Shown piece after piece: positions 51,586-60,097 of a stretch of 64,000 nt of DNA. The notes beneath the pieces are model-generated. The model did not search any database, was not told the DNA's origin, and worked only from the letters and a program-made list of their open reading frames with translations. Source of the DNA: Neobacillus sp. WH10 (GTDB taxonomy: Bacteria; Bacillota; Bacilli; Bacillales; Cytobacillaceae). Location: contig NZ_CP126110.1 of the NCBI RefSeq assembly GCF_030123405.1, positions 682,001-746,000 on the forward strand, in the 5' to 3' direction. Positions within the stretch are counted from its first letter, which is position 1. Each line of letters opens with the position of its first letter. The translations under genes and the position numbers were made by a program.

Positions 51586-53832
51586 GTGCTAATTCATACG
51601 AATCTAGAAAAACAGCAATTTCATTTAAGCAATGGTAAGGTGAGCTATATTTTTCAAGTGATGAAGAATGGGCACTTGGGCCATCTCTATTATGGCAAAG
51701 CATTAAGGCATCGAAGTGATTTTTCCCATTTGCAAACGTATGATGTACCAACAGCCGCAAGCTGTCATGTTTATGAGGATGATCCTGCTTTTAGTCTAGA
51801 AACGTTGCGTCAGGAGTACCCTGCTTACGGAAACTCGGATTTTCGGGAACCTGCAATTTCTGTTGGAAAAGACAATGCACCAAATGTTCCGGATTTTAAA
51901 TATGATTCTTTTAGAATCCTAGAAGGGAAGCCACGGCTTGAGGGTCTCCCCGCAACTTATAGCGATAAGGCAAGTACCATCCAAATCCTTTTAAAGGATG
52001 AGTTCCTTCAGGCGGAGCTGACTTTGAATTATACTATTTTTCAAGATAAACCTGTAATTACGAGAAGCGCTTCCTTGAAAAACTACGGCACTGAAAATTT
52101 AGTGATTGATCGAATGATGGGAGCATCTGTTGACTTTCCTGATAAGGATTTTATTTTTACTCATTTATCAGGGACTTGGTCCCGGGAAAGGCATGTGAAG
52201 GAGCGGAGGCTCGAGATGGGAAATCAGTCGATTTCAAGTCTGCGAGGTGCCAGCTCACACCATCATAATCCATTTTTAGCCTTAAAGAGACTAGAAGCAA
52301 CGGAGCATACGGGTGAAGTGTTTGGCTTTAATTTTGTATATAGCAGTAACTTCATCATGCAGGTTGAAGTAGACCATTACGATACAGCCAGACTAACAGT
52401 AGGGATTCATCCATTCGGCTTCAAGTGGAATTTATTGCCTCATGAAGTTTTCCAGACACCAGAAGTGGTGATGGTTTATTCGAATAAGGGGTTAAATGGG
52501 ATGAGCCAGGCGTTTCATTCACTCTATCGAGAAAATTTAATCCCAGCTCATTGGAGGAAAGAAAAGCGCCCTATATTAATAAATAACTGGGAAGCCACAT
52601 ACTTTGATTTTAATGAAGATAAGCTTGTAAAAATTGCAAAGTCAGCCAGTGAATTAGGAATTGAGTTGTTTGTCCTGGATGATGGCTGGTTTGGGAAAAG
52701 GAATGACGATACATCCTCACTCGGTGATTGGCATGTGGATTTAACTAAACTTCCCAATGGATTAGAAAGCTTGGCTAAGAAAACCTCCAATATTGGAATG
52801 AAATTTGGTCTTTGGTTTGAGCCAGAGATGATTAGCCCTAACAGTGAGCTATATCGTGAACACCCAGATTGGGCAGTGGGCACACCACATCAGCGTACAT
52901 TTGGACGTAACCAACTTGTATTAGATTTTTCTAGACCTGAGATTGTTGATTATCTTTATAAAGAAATGGCTGATATCATTAAACTCACTAAACTTTCTTA
53001 CATTAAATGGGATATGAATCGGAATATTACTGAAGCATTTTCACAAAAATTAGCTTCAAATCAGCAAGGGGAATTTTTCCATCGCTATATTTTAGGAGTA
53101 TATAGTCTTTATGAAAGGTTAACCAGTGAGTTCCCCCATGTCCTTTTTGAATCCTGTGCTGGCGGGGGAGGAAGATTTGATCCCGGAATGATGTATTATG
53201 CTCCACAAGCATGGACGAGTGATGATACAGATGCCATTGAAAGGCTGAAAATTCAATATGGAACATCATTCGCCTATCCGATTTATAGCATGGGATCGCA
53301 TGTTTCGGCAGTCCCAAATCACCAAACATTACGGACAACTCCACTTTTGACTCGGGCAAATACTGCTTATTTTGGTACATTTGGATATGAATTAGATCCA
53401 CTTACGTTATCAGAAGAAGAGCGGGAGGAAATTAAAGGGCAGATCGTTTTTTATAAAAACCACCGGGATTTAATTCGTGATGGTCTATTTTATAGACTGT
53501 TGAGCCCGTTTTTGAACAATGAAGCAGCATGGATGGTTGTTAGTCAAGACCAATCGGAAGCGTTGGTAGGGTACTACAAGGTTTTAGCAACCCCAAATTC
53601 TCCGAAACAGCAAACGTTACGGCTTAGCGGGTTGAATGAAACTGCGGCCTATTCTGTGGCCGGAAATAATCAGGCCTATTATGGAGATGAACTAATGCAA
53701 GTAGGTCTTCAGCTTCCGACTGAGTTTAATGGTGTTAATGGCAAAAGTGCTGAGCGCGGCGGTGACTTTCAGTCACATGTTTTCTATTTGCGAAGTATAG
53801 ACATAGGTGAAAAAGACAAAAGGATGGAGTAA
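51586..53832 (+). CDS. GH36 alpha-galactosidase
   Basis: A 748-residue cytoplasmic enzyme, typical of bacterial GH36 tetrameric alpha-galactosidases, started at GTG 51586 behind AAAAGGTGAT. The barrel has the nucleophile Asp476 (IKWDMNRN) and acid/base Asp546 (SDDTDAIERLKIQYGTS), and the substrate-binding loop ESCAGGGGRFDPGM. It releases galactose from raffinose, melibiose or galactomannan side chains. A stem-loop that starts at its stop codon (53822) may end the transcript. It complements the GH2 enzyme, so the locus handles both anomers. Confidence 0.92.
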   Translation: MLIHTNLEKQQFHLSNGKVSYIFQVMKNGHLGHLYYGKALRHRSDFSHLQTYDVPTAASCHVYEDDPAFSLETLRQEYPAYGNSDFREPAISVGKDNAPNVPDFKYDSFRILEGKPRLEGLPATYSDKASTIQILLKDEFLQAELTLNYTIFQDKPVITRSASLKNYGTENLVIDRMMGASVDFPDKDFIFTHLSGTWSRERHVKERRLEMGNQSISSLRGASSHHHNPFLALKRLEATEHTGEVFGFNFVYSSNFIMQVEVDHYDTARLTVGIHPFGFKWNLLPHEVFQTPEVVMVYSNKGLNGMSQAFHSLYRENLIPAHWRKEKRPILINNWEATYFDFNEDKLVKIAKSASELGIELFVLDDGWFGKRNDDTSSLGDWHVDLTKLPNGLESLAKKTSNIGMKFGLWFEPEMISPNSELYREHPDWAVGTPHQRTFGRNQLVLDFSRPEIVDYLYKEMADIIKLTKLSYIKWDMNRNITEAFSQKLASNQQGEFFHRYILGVYSLYERLTSEFPHVLFESCAGGGGRFDPGMMYYAPQAWTSDDTDAIERLKIQYGTSFAYPIYSMGSHVSAVPNHQTLRTTPLLTRANTAYFGTFGYELDPLTLSEEEREEIKGQIVFYKNHRDLIRDGLFYRLLSPFLNNEAAWMVVSQDQSEALVGYYKVLATPNSPKQQTLRLSGLNETAAYSVAGNNQAYYGDELMQVGLQLPTEFNGVNGKSAERGGDFQSHVFYLRSIDIGEKDKRME

Positions 53833-53847
53833 TCTCCATTCTTTTTT
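53822..53847 (+). terminator. Terminator overlapping the alpha-galactosidase stop codon
   Basis: GGATGGAG and CTCCATTC pair around TAAT, which carries the stop codon; TTTTTT follows. A single G-T pair is needed. Confidence 0.7.
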
Positions 53848-53869
53848 AGTAAAATTTTTAGTAAAAATA

Positions 53870-53898
53870 TTGAATAGTTTTACTGGAAGGAGTAAAAT
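53870..53898 (+). promoter_or_regulatory. Promoter and inverted repeat upstream of galK
   Basis: TTGAAT (53870-53875), 17-base spacer, TAAAAT (53893-53898). The inverted repeat TTTTACT-N6-AGTAAAA (53878-53897) covers the spacer and -10, and two more AGTAAAA copies lie at 53848 and 53860, so an operator is likely. A 12-codon frame, MLKIVIYFLSK (53900-53935), has a good AAGGAG but would overlap the transcription start of this promoter. Confidence 0.5.
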
Positions 53899-53966
53899 TA
53901 TGCTGAAGATAGTTATTTACTTTTTATCAAAATGAAAAGGATTACATTCACTGGAGGGATAATAAA

Positions 53967-55148
53967 ATGAACGTTAAAGAGCTAGTTACAGCATTTAAAG
54001 AAAAATTTGGTACTACACCAGAACAAGCCTTCTTTGCTCCAGGCCGGATTAATTTAATCGGCGAACATACTGATTATAATGGAGGGCATGTGTTTCCATG
54101 TGCGATTACATATGGAACATATGCGGTTACGAGGAAACGTGATGATCAGCTCGTCCGCTTGTACTCTGTTAACTTCCCTAACACTGGGATTATTGAATTT
54201 GATTTAAATCAGCTAGATTACGATAAAGAGCACAATTGGGCAAATTATCCGAAAGGGATGATTCGATATATTCTCGAAGTAGGATATGAAATTCCAACGG
54301 GCTTTGAGTGCGTCATTCATGGAAATATCCCTAACGGTGCAGGTCTTTCTTCTTCTGCTTCGATTGAACTATTAATAGGAGTCCTTGTTGATGGGTTGTT
54401 TGAATTAAAGATTCCTCGTCTTGACCTCATAAAGCTTGGTAAAAAGGTTGAAAATGAATTTATCGGTGTCAACAGCGGCATTATGGATCAATTTGCAATT
54501 GGGATGGGAATGAAAGATGCAGGTATATTACTAGATTGCCAGACTTTAAAATATGAATACGCACCGATTCAGCTGGAAAATCACAAAATTATCATTATGA
54601 ATACAAACAAGCGCCGTGAATTGGCGGATTCAAAATACAATGAGCGCAGAAGCGAATGTGAGGAGGCACTGGCCGAACTTCAGCAAAGGCTGCCAATTGA
54701 AGCGCTTGGACAGCTTTCAGAAGCCGAATTTGATGAAAATCAACATGTAATAACAAATGAAACGGTCCGCAAACGGGCGAAGCATGCCGTCTATGAAAAT
54801 GTAAGAACATTGAAGGCACTAAAGGAACTGAAGGCTGGAAATCTAGAGGCATTTGGTCAACTGATGAATCAATCGCATATATCCTTACGTGATGATTATG
54901 AAGTTACCGGAATAGAACTTGATCGTTTAGTAGAAGCTGCATGGAACCAGCCTGGAGTAATAGGTGCCCGTATGACAGGAGCAGGATTTGGAGGCTGTGC
55001 CATCGCCATTGTTACTAATGAAGAAGTTGAAAATTTTATTGCTAATGTTGGTGCTTCCTATCTAGATAATATTGGCTACGAGGCTGATTTTTATGTTGCC
55101 AGCATTGGGGACGGAGCAAAGGAAATCAAAGTGGAGGCGGAAGTGTAA
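53967..55148 (+). CDS. galK: Galactokinase
   Basis: A 393-residue GHMP kinase that phosphorylates galactose at C1 with ATP, the first step of the Leloir pathway. The signature PGRINLIGEHTDYNGG is at residues 25-40; the ATP-binding motif NGAGLSSSASIELL is near residue 125; and the C-terminal GARMTGAGFGGCAIAIV completes the active site. ACTGGAGGG lies upstream of the ATG. galE begins on the base after its stop codon, so the two are translationally coupled. Confidence 0.95.
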   Translation: MNVKELVTAFKEKFGTTPEQAFFAPGRINLIGEHTDYNGGHVFPCAITYGTYAVTRKRDDQLVRLYSVNFPNTGIIEFDLNQLDYDKEHNWANYPKGMIRYILEVGYEIPTGFECVIHGNIPNGAGLSSSASIELLIGVLVDGLFELKIPRLDLIKLGKKVENEFIGVNSGIMDQFAIGMGMKDAGILLDCQTLKYEYAPIQLENHKIIIMNTNKRRELADSKYNERRSECEEALAELQQRLPIEALGQLSEAEFDENQHVITNETVRKRAKHAVYENVRTLKALKELKAGNLEAFGQLMNQSHISLRDDYEVTGIELDRLVEAAWNQPGVIGARMTGAGFGGCAIAIVTNEEVENFIANVGASYLDNIGYEADFYVASIGDGAKEIKVEAEV

Positions 55149-56138
55149 ATGAGTATTCTTGTTTTAGGCGGTGCGGGTTATATCGGATCGCACGCTGTTT
55201 ATCAATTAATTGATCAAGGGTTTCAGGTTGCAGTCATCGATAATTTGCAAACAGGGCACCGTGATGCCGTACATCCACAGGCTGCCTTTTATGAAGGTGA
55301 TATTCGCAGCCGTGAATTTATGCGGTCAGTATTTGAAAAAGAACAGATTGAAGCAATCTTGCATTTTGCTGCTAACTCACTCGTTGGTGAATCGGTTCTT
55401 GAGCCGTTAAAATACTATGATAATAATGTGTACGGCACGCAAATTGTCCTCGAAATGATGAAGGAATTTGATGTTAAGCATATTGTGTTCTCTTCGACAG
55501 CGGCTGTGTATGGAGAGCAAAAGGTTGTACCGATTACTGAAGAGGCGGAAAAAAAGCCAACAAATACGTATGGTGAAACAAAATTAACTATGGAAAAAAT
55601 GATGGCTTGGTGTGAAAAGGCGTACGGAATTAAATACGTTGCCCTTCGCTATTTTAATGTTGCTGGTGCCAGACAGGGCGGGGAGATTGGCGAAGACCAT
55701 AATCCGGAAACACACTTAATTCCCGTTGTCTTGGAAGCGGCATTAGGAAAAAGACCAGTAGTGATGATATTTGGCGATAATTATGATACCACTGACGGTA
55801 CTTGTGTTCGTGATTATATCCATGTCGAGGACTTGATTACGTCTCACATATTAGCCCTAAAGTTCTTACAAAATGGCGGGGAAAGCCATTGTTTCAATCT
55901 CGGCAGCAGCCAGGGATTCTCAGTAAAGGAAATTGTCGAGACGGCTAAAAAGGTAACAGGTATTGATATCCCCATTCAAATTGGAGAACGTCGTGCTGGT
56001 GATCCAAGTACGCTCATTGCCTCGTCGGAAAAAGCAAAGCGTTTACTTGGCTGGAACCCAACAAGAACGTCGATTGAGCAAATCATCACCGATGCTTGGA
56101 ACTGGCATCAGCATCATCCAAATGGATATCAGAGGTGA
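55149..56138 (+). CDS. galE: UDP-glucose 4-epimerase
   Basis: A 329-residue short-chain dehydrogenase-type enzyme that interconverts UDP-galactose and UDP-glucose. The NAD-binding motif GGAGYIGSH is at residues 7-15, the conserved serine/tyrosine pair in VFSSTAAVYGEQ and the catalytic YGETK (near residue 145), then RYFNVAGA. The start codon abuts the galK stop; GAAGTG and the end of galK provide the ribosome binding site. It is followed by galT after 6 bp. Confidence 0.95.
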   Translation: MSILVLGGAGYIGSHAVYQLIDQGFQVAVIDNLQTGHRDAVHPQAAFYEGDIRSREFMRSVFEKEQIEAILHFAANSLVGESVLEPLKYYDNNVYGTQIVLEMMKEFDVKHIVFSSTAAVYGEQKVVPITEEAEKKPTNTYGETKLTMEKMMAWCEKAYGIKYVALRYFNVAGARQGGEIGEDHNPETHLIPVVLEAALGKRPVVMIFGDNYDTTDGTCVRDYIHVEDLITSHILALKFLQNGGESHCFNLGSSQGFSVKEIVETAKKVTGIDIPIQIGERRAGDPSTLIASSEKAKRLLGWNPTRTSIEQIITDAWNWHQHHPNGYQR

Positions 56139-56144
56139 AAATGA

Positions 56145-57629
56145 ATGATTAACCAATTAGTTCAACAACTAATAAAACAAGCACTTACTGCCCAATTAAT
56201 CGAATGGGATGACGAAATATATGCAAGGAATCAAGTTCTGTCGCTGCTTCATTTAAATGATTATAAAGAAGAAGGTAAGACTGAAAACACTTCCCTCGAA
56301 ATCCCTGAGTTGCTAGAACAAATTGTTGACTATGCTTGCGAGCAAGGAATAATTGAAGACCTATTTGATGAGAAAGAAATTTTTTCAAGTAAAATCATGA
56401 ATTGTTTGATTGCCAGACCTTCCAGTGTGAATCAGTATTTTTATGAAAAATATAAACAGAATTCACAAGAGGCTACTCAGTACTTTTATGAGTTAAGTAA
56501 AAATAGTAACTACATCCAGATGAAGCGAATCCGTCAAAATATTGAATACAAGGTCGCCACGGAATACGGCGATTTGGACATTACGATTAATTTATCGAAG
56601 CCGGAAAAAGATCCGAAGAGTATCGAGCTTGAGCTTGCCGCCCAAAAAACGGACTATCCGAAATGCCTCCTATGTATTGAAAATGAGGGGTATGCGGGTA
56701 GAATCGGGCATCCTGCCCGCTCGAATCATCGGATGATCCGAGTGAATTTGTTGGATGAGAATTGGTTTTTGCAATTTTCTCCATATGTCTACTATAACGA
56801 GCATTGTATCGTATTGTCGGAAAAACATACGGATATGAAAATCAGCCCAGCAACGTTTGCCAGGATTCTATCCTTCGTAGAGAAATTTCCGCATTATTTT
56901 CTTGGTTCAAATGCCGATATTCCGATTGTGGGAGGCTCGATTTTATCACATGAACATTACCAAGGCGGGAATTATCAATTTGCGATGGCGAAGGCGGAGG
57001 ATGACTGGACATTTACAATGAGTGGATTCCCTAATGTCGAATGTTCAGTTGTCAAATGGCCAATGTCAGTGATTCGCCTGCGCTCAGAAGAAGTTGGCCC
57101 ACTTGTGGAAGCCGGGACTTATATTTTAGCTAATTGGAAAAATTACAGCGATGAAACGGTTGGCATTTTGGCTAAGACAGGTGAGACCCCGCATAACACG
57201 ATTACACCGATTGCCCGTAAAATTGGGGGATTTTTCGAATTAGACTTGGTTCTTCGTAACAACCGCACGAGCGACGAGCATCCACTTGGGATCTTCCATC
57301 CACATGCGGATGTTCATCATATTAAAAAGGAAAACATTGGCCTGATTGAGGTGATGGGGCTTGCTGTTTTACCGGCACGACTTAAGCGAGAGCTTGAAGA
57401 GGTGGAGGATTTCATCCTTGGGAAAACAGAGATGATCGCTGACTATCACTTGAACTGGGCAGAAGAATTAAAAGCACGCTATCGGGCTGTTGTTGACAAA
57501 TCTAATGTGGAGTCAATTGTTAGAGATGAAGTAGGGAAGAAGTTTTTGAGGGTATTAGAGGATGCCGGTGTGTTTAAACGGGATGAAGCAGGGACTACTG
57601 GGTTCAAGCGGTTTATTCAAACTTTATGA
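56145..57629 (+). CDS. galT: Galactose-1-phosphate uridylyltransferase, Firmicutes type
   Basis: A 494-residue enzyme of the Firmicutes GalT family (longer than and distinct from the E. coli-type protein). It transfers UMP from UDP-glucose to galactose-1-phosphate. The GHPARSNHRMIRVNL stretch, the metal- or catalytic-site HEHYQGG (SHEHYQGGNYQF) and the following PHNTITPIARK are conserved family motifs. AGAGGTGAAAATGA precedes the ATG. It is the third gene of the galKET unit. The next gene, galM, begins about 190 bp later, after a repeat array. Confidence 0.93.
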   Translation: MINQLVQQLIKQALTAQLIEWDDEIYARNQVLSLLHLNDYKEEGKTENTSLEIPELLEQIVDYACEQGIIEDLFDEKEIFSSKIMNCLIARPSSVNQYFYEKYKQNSQEATQYFYELSKNSNYIQMKRIRQNIEYKVATEYGDLDITINLSKPEKDPKSIELELAAQKTDYPKCLLCIENEGYAGRIGHPARSNHRMIRVNLLDENWFLQFSPYVYYNEHCIVLSEKHTDMKISPATFARILSFVEKFPHYFLGSNADIPIVGGSILSHEHYQGGNYQFAMAKAEDDWTFTMSGFPNVECSVVKWPMSVIRLRSEEVGPLVEAGTYILANWKNYSDETVGILAKTGETPHNTITPIARKIGGFFELDLVLRNNRTSDEHPLGIFHPHADVHHIKKENIGLIEVMGLAVLPARLKRELEEVEDFILGKTEMIADYHLNWAEELKARYRAVVDKSNVESIVRDEVGKKFLRVLEDAGVFKRDEAGTTGFKRFIQTL

Positions 57630-57669
57630 TAAATTCGAGGGTACCTATTTCCAATGATATCCATGAGAT

Positions 57670-57797
57670 GTAGTATGCTGTAAGAGATTTGTAGTAAGGT
57701 TTACGGAATATGTAGTAAGTGAGCAGAAATTTGTCGTAATGAGGCTGAAATGTGTAGTTAGAGGTCCAAATAATTGTTGTAATGCTCATAAAGCCCC
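57670..57797 (+). repeat. Array of six 21-bp phased degenerate repeats between galT and galM
   Basis: The core GTAGTAAG or a close variant starts at 57670, 57691, 57712, 57733, 57754 and 57776, spaced 21, 21, 21, 21 and 22 bases. The rest of each unit is purine- and A-rich with a shared GAAAT near the end. The frame beginning at the first core base is free of stops until 57801 but has no usable start. No known element was recognised. Confidence 0.85.
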
Positions 57798-57819
57798 CTA
57801 AAATATGGAGTGTGAGACG

Positions 57820-58878
57820 ATGAAAATAATTGATAGATTAGTTGGAAGTCATGAAAATTCGCCTGTTATCGAATATTCCCTAATCAACGATTCAGGAATG
57901 ACCGTATCTTTTCTTAATTACGGTTGTGTCATTACGAAGATTATCGTCCCTGACTGCCACGGAAACTTTGAAAATGTTGTACTTGGTTTTGACGAGTTTA
58001 AGGACTATCTCGAATTCTCGCCTTACTTTGGAGCGGTAGTAGGCCGGGTGGCGGGAAGAATCAAAGATGCCAGGTTTGAATTGGACGGAAAAGAATACCT
58101 GCTCGCAGACAATGAGCATCCAAACCACTTACATGGCGGTAGAAAAGGATTTAGTTCAGTGGTTTGGGAAGCGGAAAAAGTAGAGGAAGAGCAAGCTGTA
58201 GGTGTGAAGTTTTTTTATCACAGTCCAAATGGTGAAGAAGGATACCCTGGTAATTTGGACACGAACGTTACGTATCTTTTAAACAATAAAAATGAACTGA
58301 TTATTACCTTTGAAGGGAAAACAGATAAAAAAACAGTAGTCAATTTAACCAATCATTCCTATTTTAATCTGAGCGGCAATTTAAAAAGGGATTGTTCTGA
58401 ACATATTCTGCAGCTAAAGAGTGATCGCTTTTTAGAGTTGGGTCCTGATCTTATTCCAACTGGTCAAATGCTGGGTTCCAGGAATACCCCATTTGACTTT
58501 CAGCACGGCCGCAGGTTACAGGCAGGGATGAATTCGGCGCATCCGCAAAATGTGCTAGTTGGAAACGGTTATGATCATCCGCTTATTTTTATGAAAGAAG
58601 GCGAAAATCAGATTGTATTAAGTGATGAAGAAAGTGGTCGAACGTTATTGGTTACGACGGATCAGCCGTGTGTGGTCCTTTATACATCGAATCAATTAGA
58701 AGGACCTTTTTCAATTTCGGGCGTCCCTGCAAGAAATTATTTGGGGGTTTGCCTTGAAACGCAAGGTTTTCCTGATGCCATTCATCATCCAGAGTTTCCG
58801 ACTATCATTTTAGATTCAGAGGAAGTATACTATTCCACAACGAAGTATCGTTTCTTTGCTAACACATTAGGAGACTGA
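57820..58878 (+). CDS. galM: Aldose 1-epimerase (mutarotase)
   Basis: A 352-residue cytoplasmic enzyme that interconverts the alpha and beta anomers of galactose. ATG at 57820 follows GGAG by nine bases; an ATG at 57805 is closer to the repeats and overlaps that site. Landmarks are PYFGAVVGRVAGRI, NHLHGGRKGFSSVVW with the catalytic histidine, LTNHSYFNLSG with the second histidine and GVCLETQGFPDAIHHPEFP with the catalytic glutamate. It feeds alpha-galactose to galK. The next gene, the LacI regulator, starts after 4 bp. Confidence 0.93.
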   Translation: MKIIDRLVGSHENSPVIEYSLINDSGMTVSFLNYGCVITKIIVPDCHGNFENVVLGFDEFKDYLEFSPYFGAVVGRVAGRIKDARFELDGKEYLLADNEHPNHLHGGRKGFSSVVWEAEKVEEEQAVGVKFFYHSPNGEEGYPGNLDTNVTYLLNNKNELIITFEGKTDKKTVVNLTNHSYFNLSGNLKRDCSEHILQLKSDRFLELGPDLIPTGQMLGSRNTPFDFQHGRRLQAGMNSAHPQNVLVGNGYDHPLIFMKEGENQIVLSDEESGRTLLVTTDQPCVVLYTSNQLEGPFSISGVPARNYLGVCLETQGFPDAIHHPEFPTIILDSEEVYYSTTKYRFFANTLGD

Positions 58879-58882
58879 TTTC

Positions 58883-59872
58883 ATGGCTACGATTAAGGAT
58901 ATTGCACAATTAGCGGGTGTTTCGATTGCGACTGTATCCCGCGTGTTAAATTATGACACGACGCTTTCTGTCGGTGATGAGACGAAAAAAAGAATTTTTG
59001 AGGCCGCAGAAGAGCTGTCTTATAAAAAGAAACCAGTGAGAAAACAAGAGTCAGTGAAAATTGCCCTGCTGCAGTGGTATACCGAAAAAGAAGAACTTGA
59101 GGACTTATACTACATGTCGATCCGGCTTGGTGTAGAAAATCGCTGCCGGCATCTTGGAGTAAATATTGTAAAGTACTTTCAGGACAACTTTGATGAGTTA
59201 AAGGAAAATGAGATTCAAGGGCTCATCGCAATCGGAAAGTTCAGCAGTAAGCAAGTAAAAGAGCTGCTTTCAATTACCAAAAATATTGTTTTTGTTGACT
59301 ACTCTCCGGACGAAGAACGATTTGATTCGGTTGTGATTGACTTTGAAAAGGCAACCGAAAAGGTGCTGCAGCATTTCATTAAAAAGGGTCATGAGGAAAT
59401 TGGCTATATCGGCGGCAGAGAAGGCTTTAAAGACAAAACCTCAATTATTGAAGACCAAAGGGAACTGGTGTTCAAGAGCTATTTAGAAGAAAAAGGTTTA
59501 TTAAACGAAGCGTTTATGTACAGTGGCACTTTTTCCGTGGATGATGGCCATTCTTTGATGAAAAAGGCTATTCATGAACACGGTGACAACCTGCCTACCG
59601 CATTTTTTGCTGGGAATGATTCTATTGCCGTTGGTGCTCTTAGGGCCCTATTGGAGGAAGGAATCTCAGTTCCAGAGCGTGTGAACATCATAGGGGTGAA
59701 CGACATCAGTATTTCAAAATATGTGTTTCCATCCTTAAGCACGGTCAAGGTATATACCGAACTTATGGGTGAAACCGCCGTTGATACACTATTGGAACGA
59801 ATCGAAGGCAGAAAAACTGCAAAAAAAATCTTCATCGGAACCAAACTCATCCTAAGAAACAGCAGTTTCTAA
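58883..59872 (+). CDS. LacI-family transcriptional regulator of the gal locus
   Basis: A 329-residue regulator. The N-terminal helix-turn-helix and hinge (MATIKDIAQLAGVSIATVSR) are followed by a sugar-binding, periplasmic-binding-protein-like core with GGREGFKDKT and FAGNDSIAVGALRALLEEGI. It is the last gene of the galK-galM unit and most likely represses it until galactose or a galactoside is present, a GalR/MsmR-type role that is inference from position. The operator may be the AGTAAAA cluster at 53848-53897, though that lacks the usual central CG of LacI operators. A terminator follows immediately. Confidence 0.88.
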   Translation: MATIKDIAQLAGVSIATVSRVLNYDTTLSVGDETKKRIFEAAEELSYKKKPVRKQESVKIALLQWYTEKEELEDLYYMSIRLGVENRCRHLGVNIVKYFQDNFDELKENEIQGLIAIGKFSSKQVKELLSITKNIVFVDYSPDEERFDSVVIDFEKATEKVLQHFIKKGHEEIGYIGGREGFKDKTSIIEDQRELVFKSYLEEKGLLNEAFMYSGTFSVDDGHSLMKKAIHEHGDNLPTAFFAGNDSIAVGALRALLEEGISVPERVNIIGVNDISISKYVFPSLSTVKVYTELMGETAVDTLLERIEGRKTAKKIFIGTKLILRNSSF

Positions 59873-59873
59873 C

Positions 59874-59906
59874 ATAAAACCCACCAACAAAGTTGGTGGG
59901 TTTTAT
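59874..59906 (+). terminator. Terminator of the gal operon
   Basis: ATAAAACCCACCAAC and GTTGGTGGGTTTTAT form a perfect 15-bp stem with loop AAA, starting one base after the LacI gene stop codon. Confidence 0.92.
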
Positions 59907-59968
59907 GCAGGCGTGTACACACCAAGGGTTCGCCTGTTGTCCGCCTAAGGTGGACACTGTCTTTTTAC

Positions 59969-59982
59969 GGTGCCTGACACCA
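59969..59982. repeat. Half copy of the GGTGTCAGGCACC repeat
   Basis: GGTGCCTGACACCA is intact; the left side (59926-59968) keeps only a GTCC...GGACAC trace of the inner palindrome and lost the partner arm. It lies between the gal terminator and the next gene. Confidence 0.65.
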
Positions 59983-60097
59983 TTTTCACTATTTTCATCA
60001 AAAGGAAGTTGTCGAATTTTTGGATGTTCCGTATAATGTTTTTATCAGATTTGGTAGCGGTTTCAAAAACAGTGGGCTAAGGGATTGGGGATACTTT

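Noticed and set aside
57670..57797. CRISPR array
   Set aside because: Repeat core is only 8 bases with 13-14-base spacers that are themselves partly alike; too short for CRISPR and no cas genes are present.
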